From Hormiphora californensis (Eukaryota; Ctenophora; Tentaculata; Cydippida; Pleurobrachiidae), in NCBI GenBank assembly GCA_020137815.1, contig CM035359.1:6368468-6432467 (forward strand): a DNA stretch of 64,000 nucleotides, given 5' to 3'. A program made the position numbers and the translations under genes. The notes beneath the pieces were generated by a model. It ran no database searches, was not told the origin of the DNA, and saw only the letters and a list, made by a program, of their open reading frames with translations. This document shows positions 54,387 through 64,000 of this stretch, one piece after another; the first letter of the stretch is position 1, and every line of letters begins with the position of its first letter.

Positions 54387-55354
54387 GAAGTACCTGCCAC
54401 CATGATGCTTCGATGTTCCGTGCCAGGATTGGACAAATATTTGGACAGTACAGTCTTACTCTTTCAGTGTAATAGGAAAAATTTTATTTACCTCAACTGC
54501 CGAATAATTAACTGTTTTAATGTCTAATGTACAACTGAGATGAGATATCAACACCCGGCCCAGATATCTCATATCAGAGTTTGGTATGATGGAAAAACGT
54601 GAGTGTAGAACTTTTGGCGGTATAGCACGTGGGTAACAAGAGCGCGCGGACATTGTAATGATGAAAGCATGCGTTGTAAGCAGTGCGCACGCGCGCGCAC
54701 TTGGCGTGGATCAGCCATGGGGTGGCTGATTCACGCCAATGTTTTTTTGTGAAACGTTGGCGGAGATCAGCCATGGCTGGTGGCTGATTCACGCCAAAAA
54801 AGTTTGTGTGTGTTTTTTTTCATTGAAATTTTTCTTCGTAATTTTTCTTTGATATTTTTTCATCGAAAAAAAAGTTGGCGTGAATCAGCCACCGTACACT
54901 ATACATTTGACATGTCGCGTTGGATGAGGAGATCCCATTGTTCTCCTCATTTCCCGCGCAGTTGTTCCTTTGTTCTCTTCAGACATGATCATTGATCAGA
55001 TGTGTTGCGTTGTCCTCTCCTTGCTCTTTGTCCCTGTGCGACTGTGCGAGCCCACTATATCTCTGAAAAGACGTAGCAGGTATGAAAATCGTTCTGATTC
55101 TGTCTGGCATCGCCGATCCGATCTGAGCATACTGTCAAAATGGGTTCTGGCGCCGCCAGAAAGTTCTAATTTGGAACTTTAACACAATTTTTCAACACAA
55201 ACATTTTTCAACACAAACATGGCGAGTGACGACAGTCTCTTGCTAAAAACAGGGCAACTCGAATGTTGTTTTTTCGGTTTTGGATAGGATAATTGTCACT
55301 GCTTCGGCCGTCGACCTCATAAATACCTGTTGGTAACAATCTTAACCCTTTCAG

Positions 55355-57273
55355 GCAGGAGTACCTGTGGCTATCGAGGTGGCTCTAAAGACGGAAGTTA
55401 TTACGTTATGCCGTGAATTCCACAGTCAAGTGTCAACGGTGTGTTCGGTGGTCCACCCCTCTGCTGTATCCCAATGAACAACCATTATTACCAGGTAACA
55501 AGAAAGAACATGTTTATTTGTCTCGTGTTCACTCTCACCCTGTAATGTGAGCCATAGAAAGTATGGAGAGGGTGGAGAGAGAATGGAGTGAGAAAAATGG
55601 AGAGCTGAGATGGTGGAGAGAGAATGGAGGATGGATTTATTTTGTAAATTTGTAACCCTCCCCTCGATTTCTTGATTCTCGGGCGAATTCTAACCCTCAC
55701 TCCTACCCCAGGCATTTTACTGATATCGGGCTGGCTAATGTTGGATTCAGTTTCAAACCTCTATCGATTACAGTATTCTTCATATTTGGTAAGAAAACGC
55801 TCTCATTTATAACAATTATTGGGGTGTGCACAGACTGACCAAACTTGGTCATTTGACCAAGCTTGGAGAGTAAAAACTGAAACTAATTGATTACATAATG
55901 ACCCCATTTACAACTTTTCAATTGGAAATGATAGATGCATATGTGAGGGCACTTTTCCGACTAATTAAGATACGCTGAATCACGTAAGCAATTTTTCCAG
56001 AGGTCGATAAAGTGCCCCAATGGAGTATAATTGGGTCTAATTGGCCTTAGTTGTTGAATTAAGGTACTTTCCCGACCTTTGAGGGATTTTAAAGGTTGCT
56101 TACGTGATTCACCGTATCAGAATTAGTCGGAAAAGTGCCCTCGCATAAGCATCTATTTTTTCTAGGCGAAAAGCTGCAAATGGGGTCATTAAGACCAAAT
56201 TATACTAAATTAGGACACTTTTCCGATCTCGGCCGGATTGGAAAAGTTGCTTACGTGATTCAGCGTATCAAAATTAGTCGGGTTTAGTGGTTTTCGATAT
56301 CTTATGAATTAGTTTCAGTTTTTACTCTCCAAGCTTGGTCAAATGACCAAGTTTGGTCAGTCTGTGCGAATTGGTCAAAATCTTGCCCGCATATGGGCAT
56401 GGTCAAGCTTGGGGAGTCTGTGCACGCCCTTGGCCGAATGCTACTGCCTACCCTATTATCAAACTCACTGGTCCTTCCTCTTTTCCTGTCCTTGTGTTAG
56501 TCGTAAAATTATCACAGTGAAATACAGGGTGGGCCAGAATCACAGATCCACTTGGATTCAAGAATTGGAAAAATACAATCCTCTCCGTTTTACGAATCCA
56601 AATTTCAACGTGTTAACATGTCAGTTGACAGGTTGATAATTGTTAGGAAAAGGTGATCGCAATCCTCAGGGACACTTTCTCCACTTTTTCTAATCAGTAG
56701 ACCGTGAAAATTACACAGTAGATAGGAGAACGAAACAATAGTTATCACAAAGTGGCTCCATCTTTCTGAACCACCCTGTAGTTATGTTTTGAACGGTAAG
56801 CGGTAAGGGTTGCCTTGATTTGGACACAATTTTTTACAGTTTTGGTCATAACTCCTCCATTTCTTGGCCAAATTGTAGAATCTTGGGCCCAAGATTTTAT
56901 AATTTGGCCTAGAAATGGATGGGTTATGACCAAAACTGTAAAAATTGTGTCCAAATTAAGGCAAAACTTACCGCTCACCGCTCAGAATAGGTAGGGTGCT
57001 TTATTACAAGTGATATCATTCTCCCCCCCCCCTCTCTCTGCCCCTTTATCTTCTCATTACTCTCACAAACAATTAATTCTCTCAGGAAAGATCATGACAG
57101 GGCATATGACGTTGGGTTTTGGTGTAGCAATATCTGGATTTAAAGGCCGTGAGAGAAGATTGAAGAGGGCATCTAATCCTGGAGTTGGAACTGGGGAAGA
57201 GTTTCTTAAACTTATCAGTATAACAGAGAGGTGCAGGTGTGAAAATTTGGACTCTACTGTTTACAGGGAGTGA
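55355..57273 (+). CDS. Candidate exons of an unknown, possibly membrane, protein (copy 1)
   Basis: Intervals 55355-55494, 55712-55788 and 57086-57273 carry good splice sites. The last two join in phase: HFTDIGLANVGFSFKPLSIT, VFFIFG, then GFGVAISGFKGRERRLKRAS and a stop after DSTVYRE. The first interval (AGVPVAIEVALKTEVITLC) joins in phase but carries an in-frame TGA near its end. A partly degraded second copy of the last two exons lies at 59410-59487 and 60316-60700. No family recognised. Confidence 0.35.
56525..56778. mobile_element. 254-bp MITE with TA duplication
   Basis: CAGGGTGGGCCAGAATC at the left and CTTTCTGAACCACCCTG at the right, flanked by TA. Copy 2 of the duplication keeps only the right half (59865-59992). 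Confidence 0.75.
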
Positions 57274-57554
57274 TTAACCGATATGATGCTTTGTAGTGTC
57301 TATATCCGGAATCTTGTATGTGGTAAGGTTGAGGGTGTTTAAAACGATTTGTTATTGTTATTGTTATATTGGGAACTCTTTTTTAAAAACAGACAAAGAA
57401 AAAGGGGGGGGGAACAGCAAAAACACGAGAGCGAAAGCGAGAAGAGAGGCCGAGCGGCGGAGAGGCCCGGCGAGCAGACGCGCCCTTTTGCGCCGGTCGC
57501 TCCCCCTTTTTCCCGAGCTCTCCTGCGTCTGGCGTTTCCCCTACGATTTGAAAC

Positions 57555-57572
57555 AAACTCTCTCTCTCTCTC

Positions 57573-57618
<46 letters not shown>

Positions 57619-57645
57619 GTCTCTCTCTCTAGTCTCTCTCTCACG
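57555..57645. repeat. (CT)n tract, copy 1
   Basis: CT microsatellite; its counterpart in copy 2 is 60928-61074. Confidence 0.92.
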
Positions 57646-58114
57646 ATCACGCCACACTTTATCTGAAAAATATATTATTTGATCGCTAATTGTGTACAAT
57701 GTTACAGCTGCAGCTGTTGTGTGTACAAGGGTCGGCACTAGAATGTTGATCGTACAACTCCTAACACATGACAGTAACGTGACTTCATTATACCATATTT
57801 GGTCATCACCTGATGTTTTTTATCCATTCCCGCCACTTACTTTGTGGAACCGGCCGCGCGACAACTGCGCGCGACAAAGACTACGACGAAGGGTTCTTCG
57901 CGCGAAATAAAAATAATTCCGACGCGCAAATCAAAATTGCGCGGCTTTTTAAAAAACGACACTCATTTAAAATTCGATTTAAAGTCCGATTTTTATAAAG
58001 CGAACCGCAAAAAATTCCCACGCACCGTGGGAAAGTTTTTTGTCGGTTGTTTCGATCATATCTCTGGCTCCTGATAAGATAAAGACTTGATCCTGATTGC
58101 GTTGGAAAGAGAAA

Positions 58115-58988
58115 AAGGTAAGTCGGAAGAACCTGTCCGTTCCTCTCATGAGCGCTCATGAGTGTATCATGAGTGTGTCATGAGTGTATCATGAGTGTAT
58201 CATGAGCGCTCATGAGACGTTTTTAGGTGTTTCAACGTCTCATGAGCGCTCATGAGTGTATCATGAGTGTGTCATGAGTGTATCATGAGCGCTCATGAGT
58301 GCTCATGAGACCTTGCTCATGAGCGCTCATGAGACATATGTCTCATCCCATCTCTGTTTCAATGTCTCATGAGCGCTCATGAGACGTTTTGACCTACATG
58401 TGCTCATGAGTGTATCATGAGACATGTCTCATGAGACATATGTCTCATGAGACGTTAGGGTTAGGGTTAGGGTTGGGTTTACGGTTGGGCTAGGGTTAGG
58501 GTTATCCTTTAGGTCTAGGGACCCGTAGGGATAGGGTTAGGATTGACCCATAGGCTTGGACCTAGCCCTACCCTCTACGGGTCCCTAGACCTAAAGGAAA
58601 GCCCTAAACCTAGCCCAACCCTAAACCCAACCATAACCCTAACCCTAACGTCTCATGAGACATATGTCTCATGAGACATGTCTCATGATACACTCATGAG
58701 CACATGTAGGTCAAAACGTCTCATGAGCGCTCATGAGACATTGAAACAGAGATGGGATGAGACATATGTCTCATGAGCGCTCATGAGCAAGGTCTCATGA
58801 GCACTCATGAGCGCTCATGATACACTCATGACACACTCATGATACACTCATGAGCGCTCATGAGACGTTGAAACACCTAAAAACGTCTCATGAGCGCTCA
58901 TGATACACTCATGATACACTCATGACACACTCATGATACACTCATGAGCGCTCATGAGAGGAACGGACAGGTTCTTCCGACTTACCTT
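58115..58988. repeat. 874-bp palindrome with TCATGA/AGCGCT units and telomere-like centre
   Basis: The arms start AAGGTAAGTCGGAAGAACCT and end in its exact inverse. Each arm (about 410 bp) is built of CTCATGAGCGCTCATGAG and TGTATCATGAG units, then GGGTTAGGGTTAGGG. The centre near 58551 is imperfect (GGATTGACCCATAGGCTTGG). It lies exactly between copies 1 and 2 of the duplication. Confidence 0.95.
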
Positions 58989-59407
58989 ATTACCAGGTAA
59001 CAAGAAAGAACATGTTTATTTGTCTCATGTTCCTGACTAATTATTCTTATTTATTGCTGACACTAGGTACATGATGCATGCATATGCATAGGGCCTAGCC
59101 CTTTGTTCAATCTCACCCTGTGATGTGAGCCATAGAAAGTATGAAGAGGGTGGAGAGAGTGGAGAGAGAAAAATGGAGGGTGGAGTCTGGAGAGAGTCTG
59201 GAGAGAGAAAAGTGGAGAGCTGAGAGGGTGGAGAGAGAATGGGGTGAGAAAAATGGAGAGCTGAGAGAGAGAGAGAGAGAATAGAGAGAGAAAAATGGAG
59301 AGCTGAGATGGTGGAGAGAGAATGGAGGATGGATTTATTTTGTAAATTTGTAACCCTCCCCTCGATTTCTTGATTCTCGGGTGAATTCTAACCCTCACTC
59401 CTTCCCC

Positions 59408-60715
59408 AGGCATTTCACTGATATTGGGATGGTTAACGTTGGATTCAGTTTCAAACCCCTCTATCGATTACAGTATTCTTCATATTTGGTAAGAAAACGC
59501 TCTCATTTATAACAGTTATTGGGGTGTGCACAGACTGCCCAAGCTTGACCATGGCCATATGTGGGCAAGATTTTGACCAAGTCGCACAGACTGACCAAAC
59601 TTGGTCTTTTTACGAAGCTTGGAGAGTAAAAACTGAAACTAATTCATTACATGATGACCCCATTTACAACTTTTCACCTGGAAATGATAGATGCTTATGT
59701 GAGGGCACTTTTTCGACTAATTAAGATACGCTGAATCACGTAAGCAATTTTTCCAGAGGTCGATAAAGTGCCCCAATGGAGTATAATTGGGTCTAATTGG
59801 CCTTAATTGTTGAATTAAGGTACTTTCCCGACCTCTGAGGGATTGTAAAGGTGATTAGAAAGGTGATCGCAATCCTCAGGGACACTTTCTCCACTTTTTC
59901 TAATCAGTAGACCGTGAAAATTACACAGTAGATAGGAGAACGAAACAATAGTTATCACAAAGTGGCTCCATCTTTCTGAACCACCCTGTAGTTATGTTTT
60001 GAACGGTAAGGGTTACCTTGATTTGGACACAATTTTTTACAGTTTTGGTCATAACTCATCTATTTCTTGGCCAAATTGCAGAATGTTGGGGCCAGGATTT
60101 TGCAATTTGGCCTAGAAATGGATGAGTTATGACCAAAACTGTAAAAAATTGTGTCCAAATCAAGGCAACACTTATCGCTTACCGTTCAGAAGAGGTGGGG
60201 TGGTGCACTACAAGACGGAGTGATATCATTCCCCAACCCCCCCCCCCCCCCCCCCGGCCCACCCTCTCTCCCCTTGATCTTCTCTATTCCTTTCACAACA
60301 AATTTAATCTCCCAGGAAAGAACATGACAGACTATCACTTGGACGTGTAGCAATATCTGGATTTAAAGGCCGTGAGAGAAGATTGAAGAGGGCATCTGAT
60401 CCTGGAAGATGGAGCAGGGAAAAGTTTCTTAAACTTGTAAACAGTATAACAGTATAACAGATTTTTTTGGAAAGCCGGGTTGACCGGTTCAACTTTATAT
60501 AAGAAATAAATCAGGTTACACAATCACTATATACACATTAAGTTGGTCATTAGGACTATAAAAGTAATAAGTTAGATTATAAGGTTAAAATCATTGTCAT
60601 AAGAATTAAATCGGGTAAAACAGTTTCCTCTGTACCCCCTTATTGATAACAGTATAACAGAGAGGTACAGGTGTGAACTTTGTGACTCTACTGTTTACAG
60701 GGAGTGATTAACCGC
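59408..60715 (+). pseudogene. Degraded second copy of the 55712-57273 exons
   Basis: The first exon has an extra C (FKPLYRLQ instead of FKPLSITV). The second has an early stop after YHLDV, and a 150-bp insertion near 60435-60650 (duplicated AGTATAACAG at both borders). The coding frame is lost. Confidence 0.6.
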
Positions 60716-60922
60716 TATCAGATATGATGCTTTTTTAGTGTTCTATTGTCCCGGAATCTTGTATGCGTAGGGTCTGAGCGTGTGTATAAATCGATTTGTT
60801 ATTGTTATTGTGAACTCTTTTATACCGAAATCAGTTTAAACACATACAAAGAAAATTGTCGTTGAATCATCGAAACCATCGATATCTCACTATCTATTCC
60901 TGTATTTCTTCATCTCTCTTCA

Positions 60923-60927
<5 letters not shown>

Positions 60928-60994
<67 letters not shown>

Positions 60995-61031
60995 CCCTCT
61001 CTCTCGATCTCTCTCTGTCTCCTCTCTTCTC

Positions 61032-61073
<42 letters not shown>

Positions 61074-61074
61074 T
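60928..61074. repeat. (CT)n tract, copy 2
   Basis: CT microsatellite with a few TCTCCTCTC interruptions. Confidence 0.92.
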
Positions 61075-61197
61075 CTCACACACACATCACGTTATCTGAA
61101 AAATGGGTTATTTGATCGCTGATTGTGTACAATAATACAACTGCAGCTCATGTGTGTACAAGGGTCTGCACTAGAACGTAGATCGTGCAACTCCTAA

Positions 61198-61801
61198 GGC
61201 TATAAGCATACTGATCGTGATGATCATAATCAGGTCAGTGTGCGGACGTTTTGATGGTCACCATCAAAGGAGCGCACACACTGATGGTTATCATCATGAT
61301 GGAGGCTTGATGCATCATGATGTTCTCAAACCATAGTGTGTTCACGTTTGATCATCATGAACCATAGTGTGCTCACGTTTGATCATCATAAACCATGCTC
61401 AACTTGCTGGAACTTGCCTTTTGATCATGATCATCATGACCAGTGTGCTCAGCATGATGATGCTATCTCCCGGGAGCTCCCCCTTGCCTAGTCGCGCGCT
61501 CTGAGAGGCTGTTGCATATCACGTGACCTGTACAACAGCCTCTCGCGCGCGCGAAGTCGTACCACGTGGTACATATCACATGACTACAGTGCAGCCCTCC
61601 ACAAGAATAAGATCAAAACCTGCGCACACTAGGTGTTGATGATCATCATCCAACTTAAGAGACGGCTCCAGGGCCAGCTCTTACGTGATGATCATAATGT
61701 TCCGCACACTGTAGTTTTTTGCAGATGATGATGATCAAAACCATGAGCACACTTCATCTTTTTAACTGATTATGATCATCACGATCAGTATGCTTATAGC
61801 C
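61198..61801. mobile_element. 604-bp Harbinger-like MITE with 3-bp TAA duplication
   Basis: Ends GGCTATAAGCATACTGATCG and the exact inverse, flanked by TAA on both sides. Copy 1 of the duplication (57761-57770, CTCCTAACACATG) preserves the empty site with a single TAA. A 3-bp TWA duplication and GG...CC termini point to PIF/Harbinger. The interior is full of GATCATCATGATC-type palindromes and holds no gene. Confidence 0.87.
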
Positions 61802-61999
61802 TAACACATGACAGTAACGTGACTTCATTATACCATATTTGGTCATCACCTGATGTGGTCTATGCCATTCCCGCCACTTCTTTGCGGCAGCGGCTGCGCG
61901 CGACGAAGATGGCGACGAAGGGTTCTTCGCGCAAAATTCCGACGCGCAAATCAAAATTGCGCGGCTTTTTAAAAAACGACACTCATTTAAAATTTGACT

Positions 62000-62615
62000 T
62001 TAAAAACTTTAAAACTTGTGCAAGAAAAACTCTCTCATTTTAATCGTGCGGCGCGCGGCAGAAACTGCAGCGCAGCGCGCAGAAGAACACATTCTTTCGC
62101 GCCATCCGTTCAACCTCTCAGTTTAAACTTAAAGTTGCATTGACACTCAAAAAAGTTGTTGATACTTTTGAAACTGTTTTTAATTTTTCGACACTACTAG
62201 ACTTTAAACAAACGCGAACGTGCCTTCTGTGACATGTGTAGCTAAACGAAAACCCAAGCTAAAATAGCCCTCAAATCAAGTCATCGCGCGTTACGTACAA
62301 GGGTTGGGTTTAAAAGATGGCATGCGAATGTCAGCAGTGAGTGTGACCCCGCGCGGACTTCTGAACGGTTTTGCGCGCAAGTTGGTGTGCTTTCATTTCG
62401 TTTGAGCGGGAACGAGGACAAAGGGATCGGAAATTGGACCTGACAGTGACAAATTGAAAGGATCTTTGATTATACGGTAGACCAATATATTAATCAGCCA
62501 AATAAGAATAAAATGGACAATCAAATAATCAAACGAACACAAATAAATGTATGAAAATTAATTGATTGTTTTTATAAAAACTCTTTATCTTCCCGATTCA
62601 TTGTTCTTGTTCACT
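62000..62615. other. Stretch without a recognised gene
   Basis: GC-rich to about 62110 (GCGCGC boxes), then AT-rich. No feature supported. Confidence 0.35.
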
Positions 62616-63193
62616 TCATTCCTCCTTTAACATACTCGACCCACTTTTTCGATAAAGCATCAATAAAACAGACGGTCGTCCAACAGTGAACACATCGATA
62701 TTTGGGATCTTTTCCATAATCACGTCATATTCTTCGCGTTCATAAAACACCTGAAAGTGAAACAGGATAGAGTGATACTAACAACAACAACAGAGATTAG
62801 ATGGAAATAAATGAGAATTTAGACTGCGTGTCCCATGTGTTGACTGTTAACAAATGATTTAGAGACCAAAGAACATTCTTATTTCATCAAAATCAGAGTT
62901 GTTCTCTCTTACTTTCACCTGTGCCTGTTTTAAACTCACCAATCAACTAGGATCAGCAGTTCATTAAAGATCCCAGAGCTCCTAAACCCCTTCTTCCACT
63001 TTCTTGTTGTAACAATCTGTAAAAAGAAAGTTTTTTGATAATATCGAGTAACTCAGGAAATTGAAATGCCATTTCGGTTAAGGGAAGGAAACCCGGGTTA
63101 AAAAGGGCTCTTTTCCTACCATACCCAATTATTCTTTAAACCGAAGAAAAAAACAGTATTGAACGGAAAAAAATTTTTTCCCCCGGGAATATC

Positions 63194-63264
<71 letters not shown>

Positions 63265-64000
63265 CTTCTTTTCCCCCTCTCGATCTATGCCAATTACCCA
63301 ACCAATTGGCAATTCCCCGACCCATCATTTACCCCCAATAGTCCATATTGGTAGATGAAAGATGCATCGGTGCTGGTTACAGTACCAGACGAGTTTGCTG
63401 CCCACAGTTCCGTTATTATAGCTGAGTAAGTTAGGGAGGGGAGAATCGGTCTGTCTACTGTCCAATCCATTGTACCCGGGGATAGTTCCTTATTTCCATC
63501 TTCCACGTTGTAGTTGGACCCTAGAGGGGGGATAGGCTATTATTGGGGGAGGATGGTTTAGTATGGGCCCATAATGGGAGGAGAAATAAAGGGGAGATGA
63601 GAAAGGAGCGAAAAGGGTGGGTGGGAGATATAACAAGCTGCAACTGTGTGATAAGATAGTACCTCTGTGTGATAAGATGAGTGTCCCCAGTGAGAGATGT
63701 CTGGTATTCCGACCCTCCATGAGCCCGTCCATGAAAACCCAGTGCCTCTGGATTGGGAGGTAACTGGGGAGGTTCCGAAACATATCCAATATCTAGAGAG
63801 GAAGCTGATGGATTTAGGGCACACAACCACAATTTAGGGGCACACAACCACAGTTTAGGGCACAAAACCACAAGATCTACAATCCACACAATCCCCAGTT
63901 TACTATGTAACCCGTGCTTGTCATGGTGATATTTGGTTATCTTTACAACCCCCCCACCCTGCCAACCATCTTCCACACTTACCTTAATAATAGGGGCATC
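62616..64000 (-). CDS. C-terminal exons of an unknown protein, gene continues off the right edge
   Basis: Minus-strand exons: 63983-64000 (partial, DAPIIK), 63663-63792 (ILDMFRNLPSYLPIQRHWVF), 63333-63520 (SNYNVEDGNKELSPGTMDWT, then LTYSAIITELWAANSSGTVT and SFIYQYGLLG), 62940-63016 (IVTTRKWKKGFRSSGIFNEL, LILVDW) and 62616-62750 (VFYEREEYDVIMEKIPNIDV, ending SGSSMLKEE and stop). Splice sites are good, and phases agree up to the fourth exon. The fourth-to-fifth junction is off by one base, so a base may be missing or a tiny exon unseen. The segments look well constrained and suggest a real conserved protein, but I do not recognise the family. No signal peptide or membrane segment is visible in this part. 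Confidence 0.65.
63197..63265. repeat. (CT)n microsatellite in an intron of the right-edge gene
   Basis: CT repeat interrupted by TTCT and TATC; lies between exons 63333-63520 and 62940-63016. Confidence 0.92.

Larger units (their letters stand above)
49949..54894. mobile_element. 4.95-kb segment bounded by about 200-bp inverted repeats, possible composite transposon
   Basis: The left end CGGTGGCTGATTCACGCCAA (49949-50152) is repeated inversely at 54698-54894, and both outer borders are flanked by TA. Each arm has an internal inverted pair of the same GGTGGCTGATTCACGCCAA motif and the box CCATGGCTGATC. The segment encloses the LINE fragment and the plus-strand exons at 52.2-54.4 kb. No transposase gene for it is recognised. 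Confidence 0.6.
55485..58000. repeat. Direct segmental duplication, copy 1
   Basis: From TTACCAGGTAACAAGAAAGA to the AAAAACGACACTCATTTAAA block, this segment recurs at 58989-61995 in the same order and orientation with many indels. Confidence 0.9.
58989..61995. repeat. Direct segmental duplication, copy 2
   Basis: Second copy of 55485-58000. It differs by the 604-bp insertion at 61198-61801, a deletion in the 56525 MITE, longer GA/CT tracts and small indels. Confidence 0.9.

Noticed and set aside
58440-58650. A true telomere end
   Set aside because: TTAGGG units are few, inverted around a centre and internal to unique sequence on both sides; they belong to the palindrome.

Overview
This is an animal (metazoan) nuclear fragment, not a prokaryotic one. 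Genes are split by GT-AG introns, telomere-type TTAGGG motifs occur inside a palindrome, and transposons and microsatellites fill most of the sequence. An ShK-type cysteine domain, a secreted discoidin-like/sushi protein and the style of the transposon families suggest an invertebrate, perhaps a cnidarian. I cannot fix the species.

Region 1 (1-14.2 kb). The clearest gene is TRAPPC8 (TRAPP III subunit) on the minus strand. It starts at 13567 and runs off the left edge; I could chain 13 exons with matching phases, giving 504 codons. A plus-strand secreted protein gene (discoidin-like, unknown ectodomain, sushi) lies inside one TRAPPC8 intron, and the last exon of a plus-strand ShK-domain gene lies at the left edge. 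An intronless four-EF-hand calmodulin-like gene with a one-base frame break sits just upstream of TRAPPC8. The TRAPPC8 introns hold a 1.75 kb pogo-like foldback element, an array of short palindromes, an (AAAC)n tract and a 34-bp minisatellite grown from a splice donor.

Region 2 (14.2-32 kb). A rhodopsin-like receptor gene (minus strand) is preceded by a 29-bp minisatellite grown from its own splice acceptor. A 3.5 kb direct tandem duplication (20.1-27.3 kb) and several foldback elements and palindromes follow, with few convincing genes.

Region 3 (32.2-40.2 kb). A 13-exon plus-strand gene encodes a protein of about 704 residues related to a widespread family of transposase-like (probably RNase H-fold) invertebrate proteins. 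It has one one-base frame break.

Region 4 (40.3-46.7 kb). About 5.5 kb of degenerate GA-rich repeats is interrupted by two diverged copies of a unique segment, with a short minus-strand coding end at 46.4-46.65 kb.

Region 5 (48-64 kb). An 887-bp foldback element comes first, then a 4.95 kb segment bounded by about 200-bp inverted repeats. That segment holds a broken LINE-type fragment and candidate exons. Next is a direct duplication (55.5-58.0 and 59.0-62.0 kb) whose two copies are separated by an 874-bp palindrome and one of which carries a 604-bp Harbinger-like insertion. The window ends in a multi-exon minus-strand gene that I do not recognise.

The genes do not form a common pathway. 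The window is a gene-poor, repeat-rich stretch in which local amplification and inverted-repeat elements repeatedly touch splice sites. Several otherwise good genes carry single-base frame breaks, which may be residual assembly errors.
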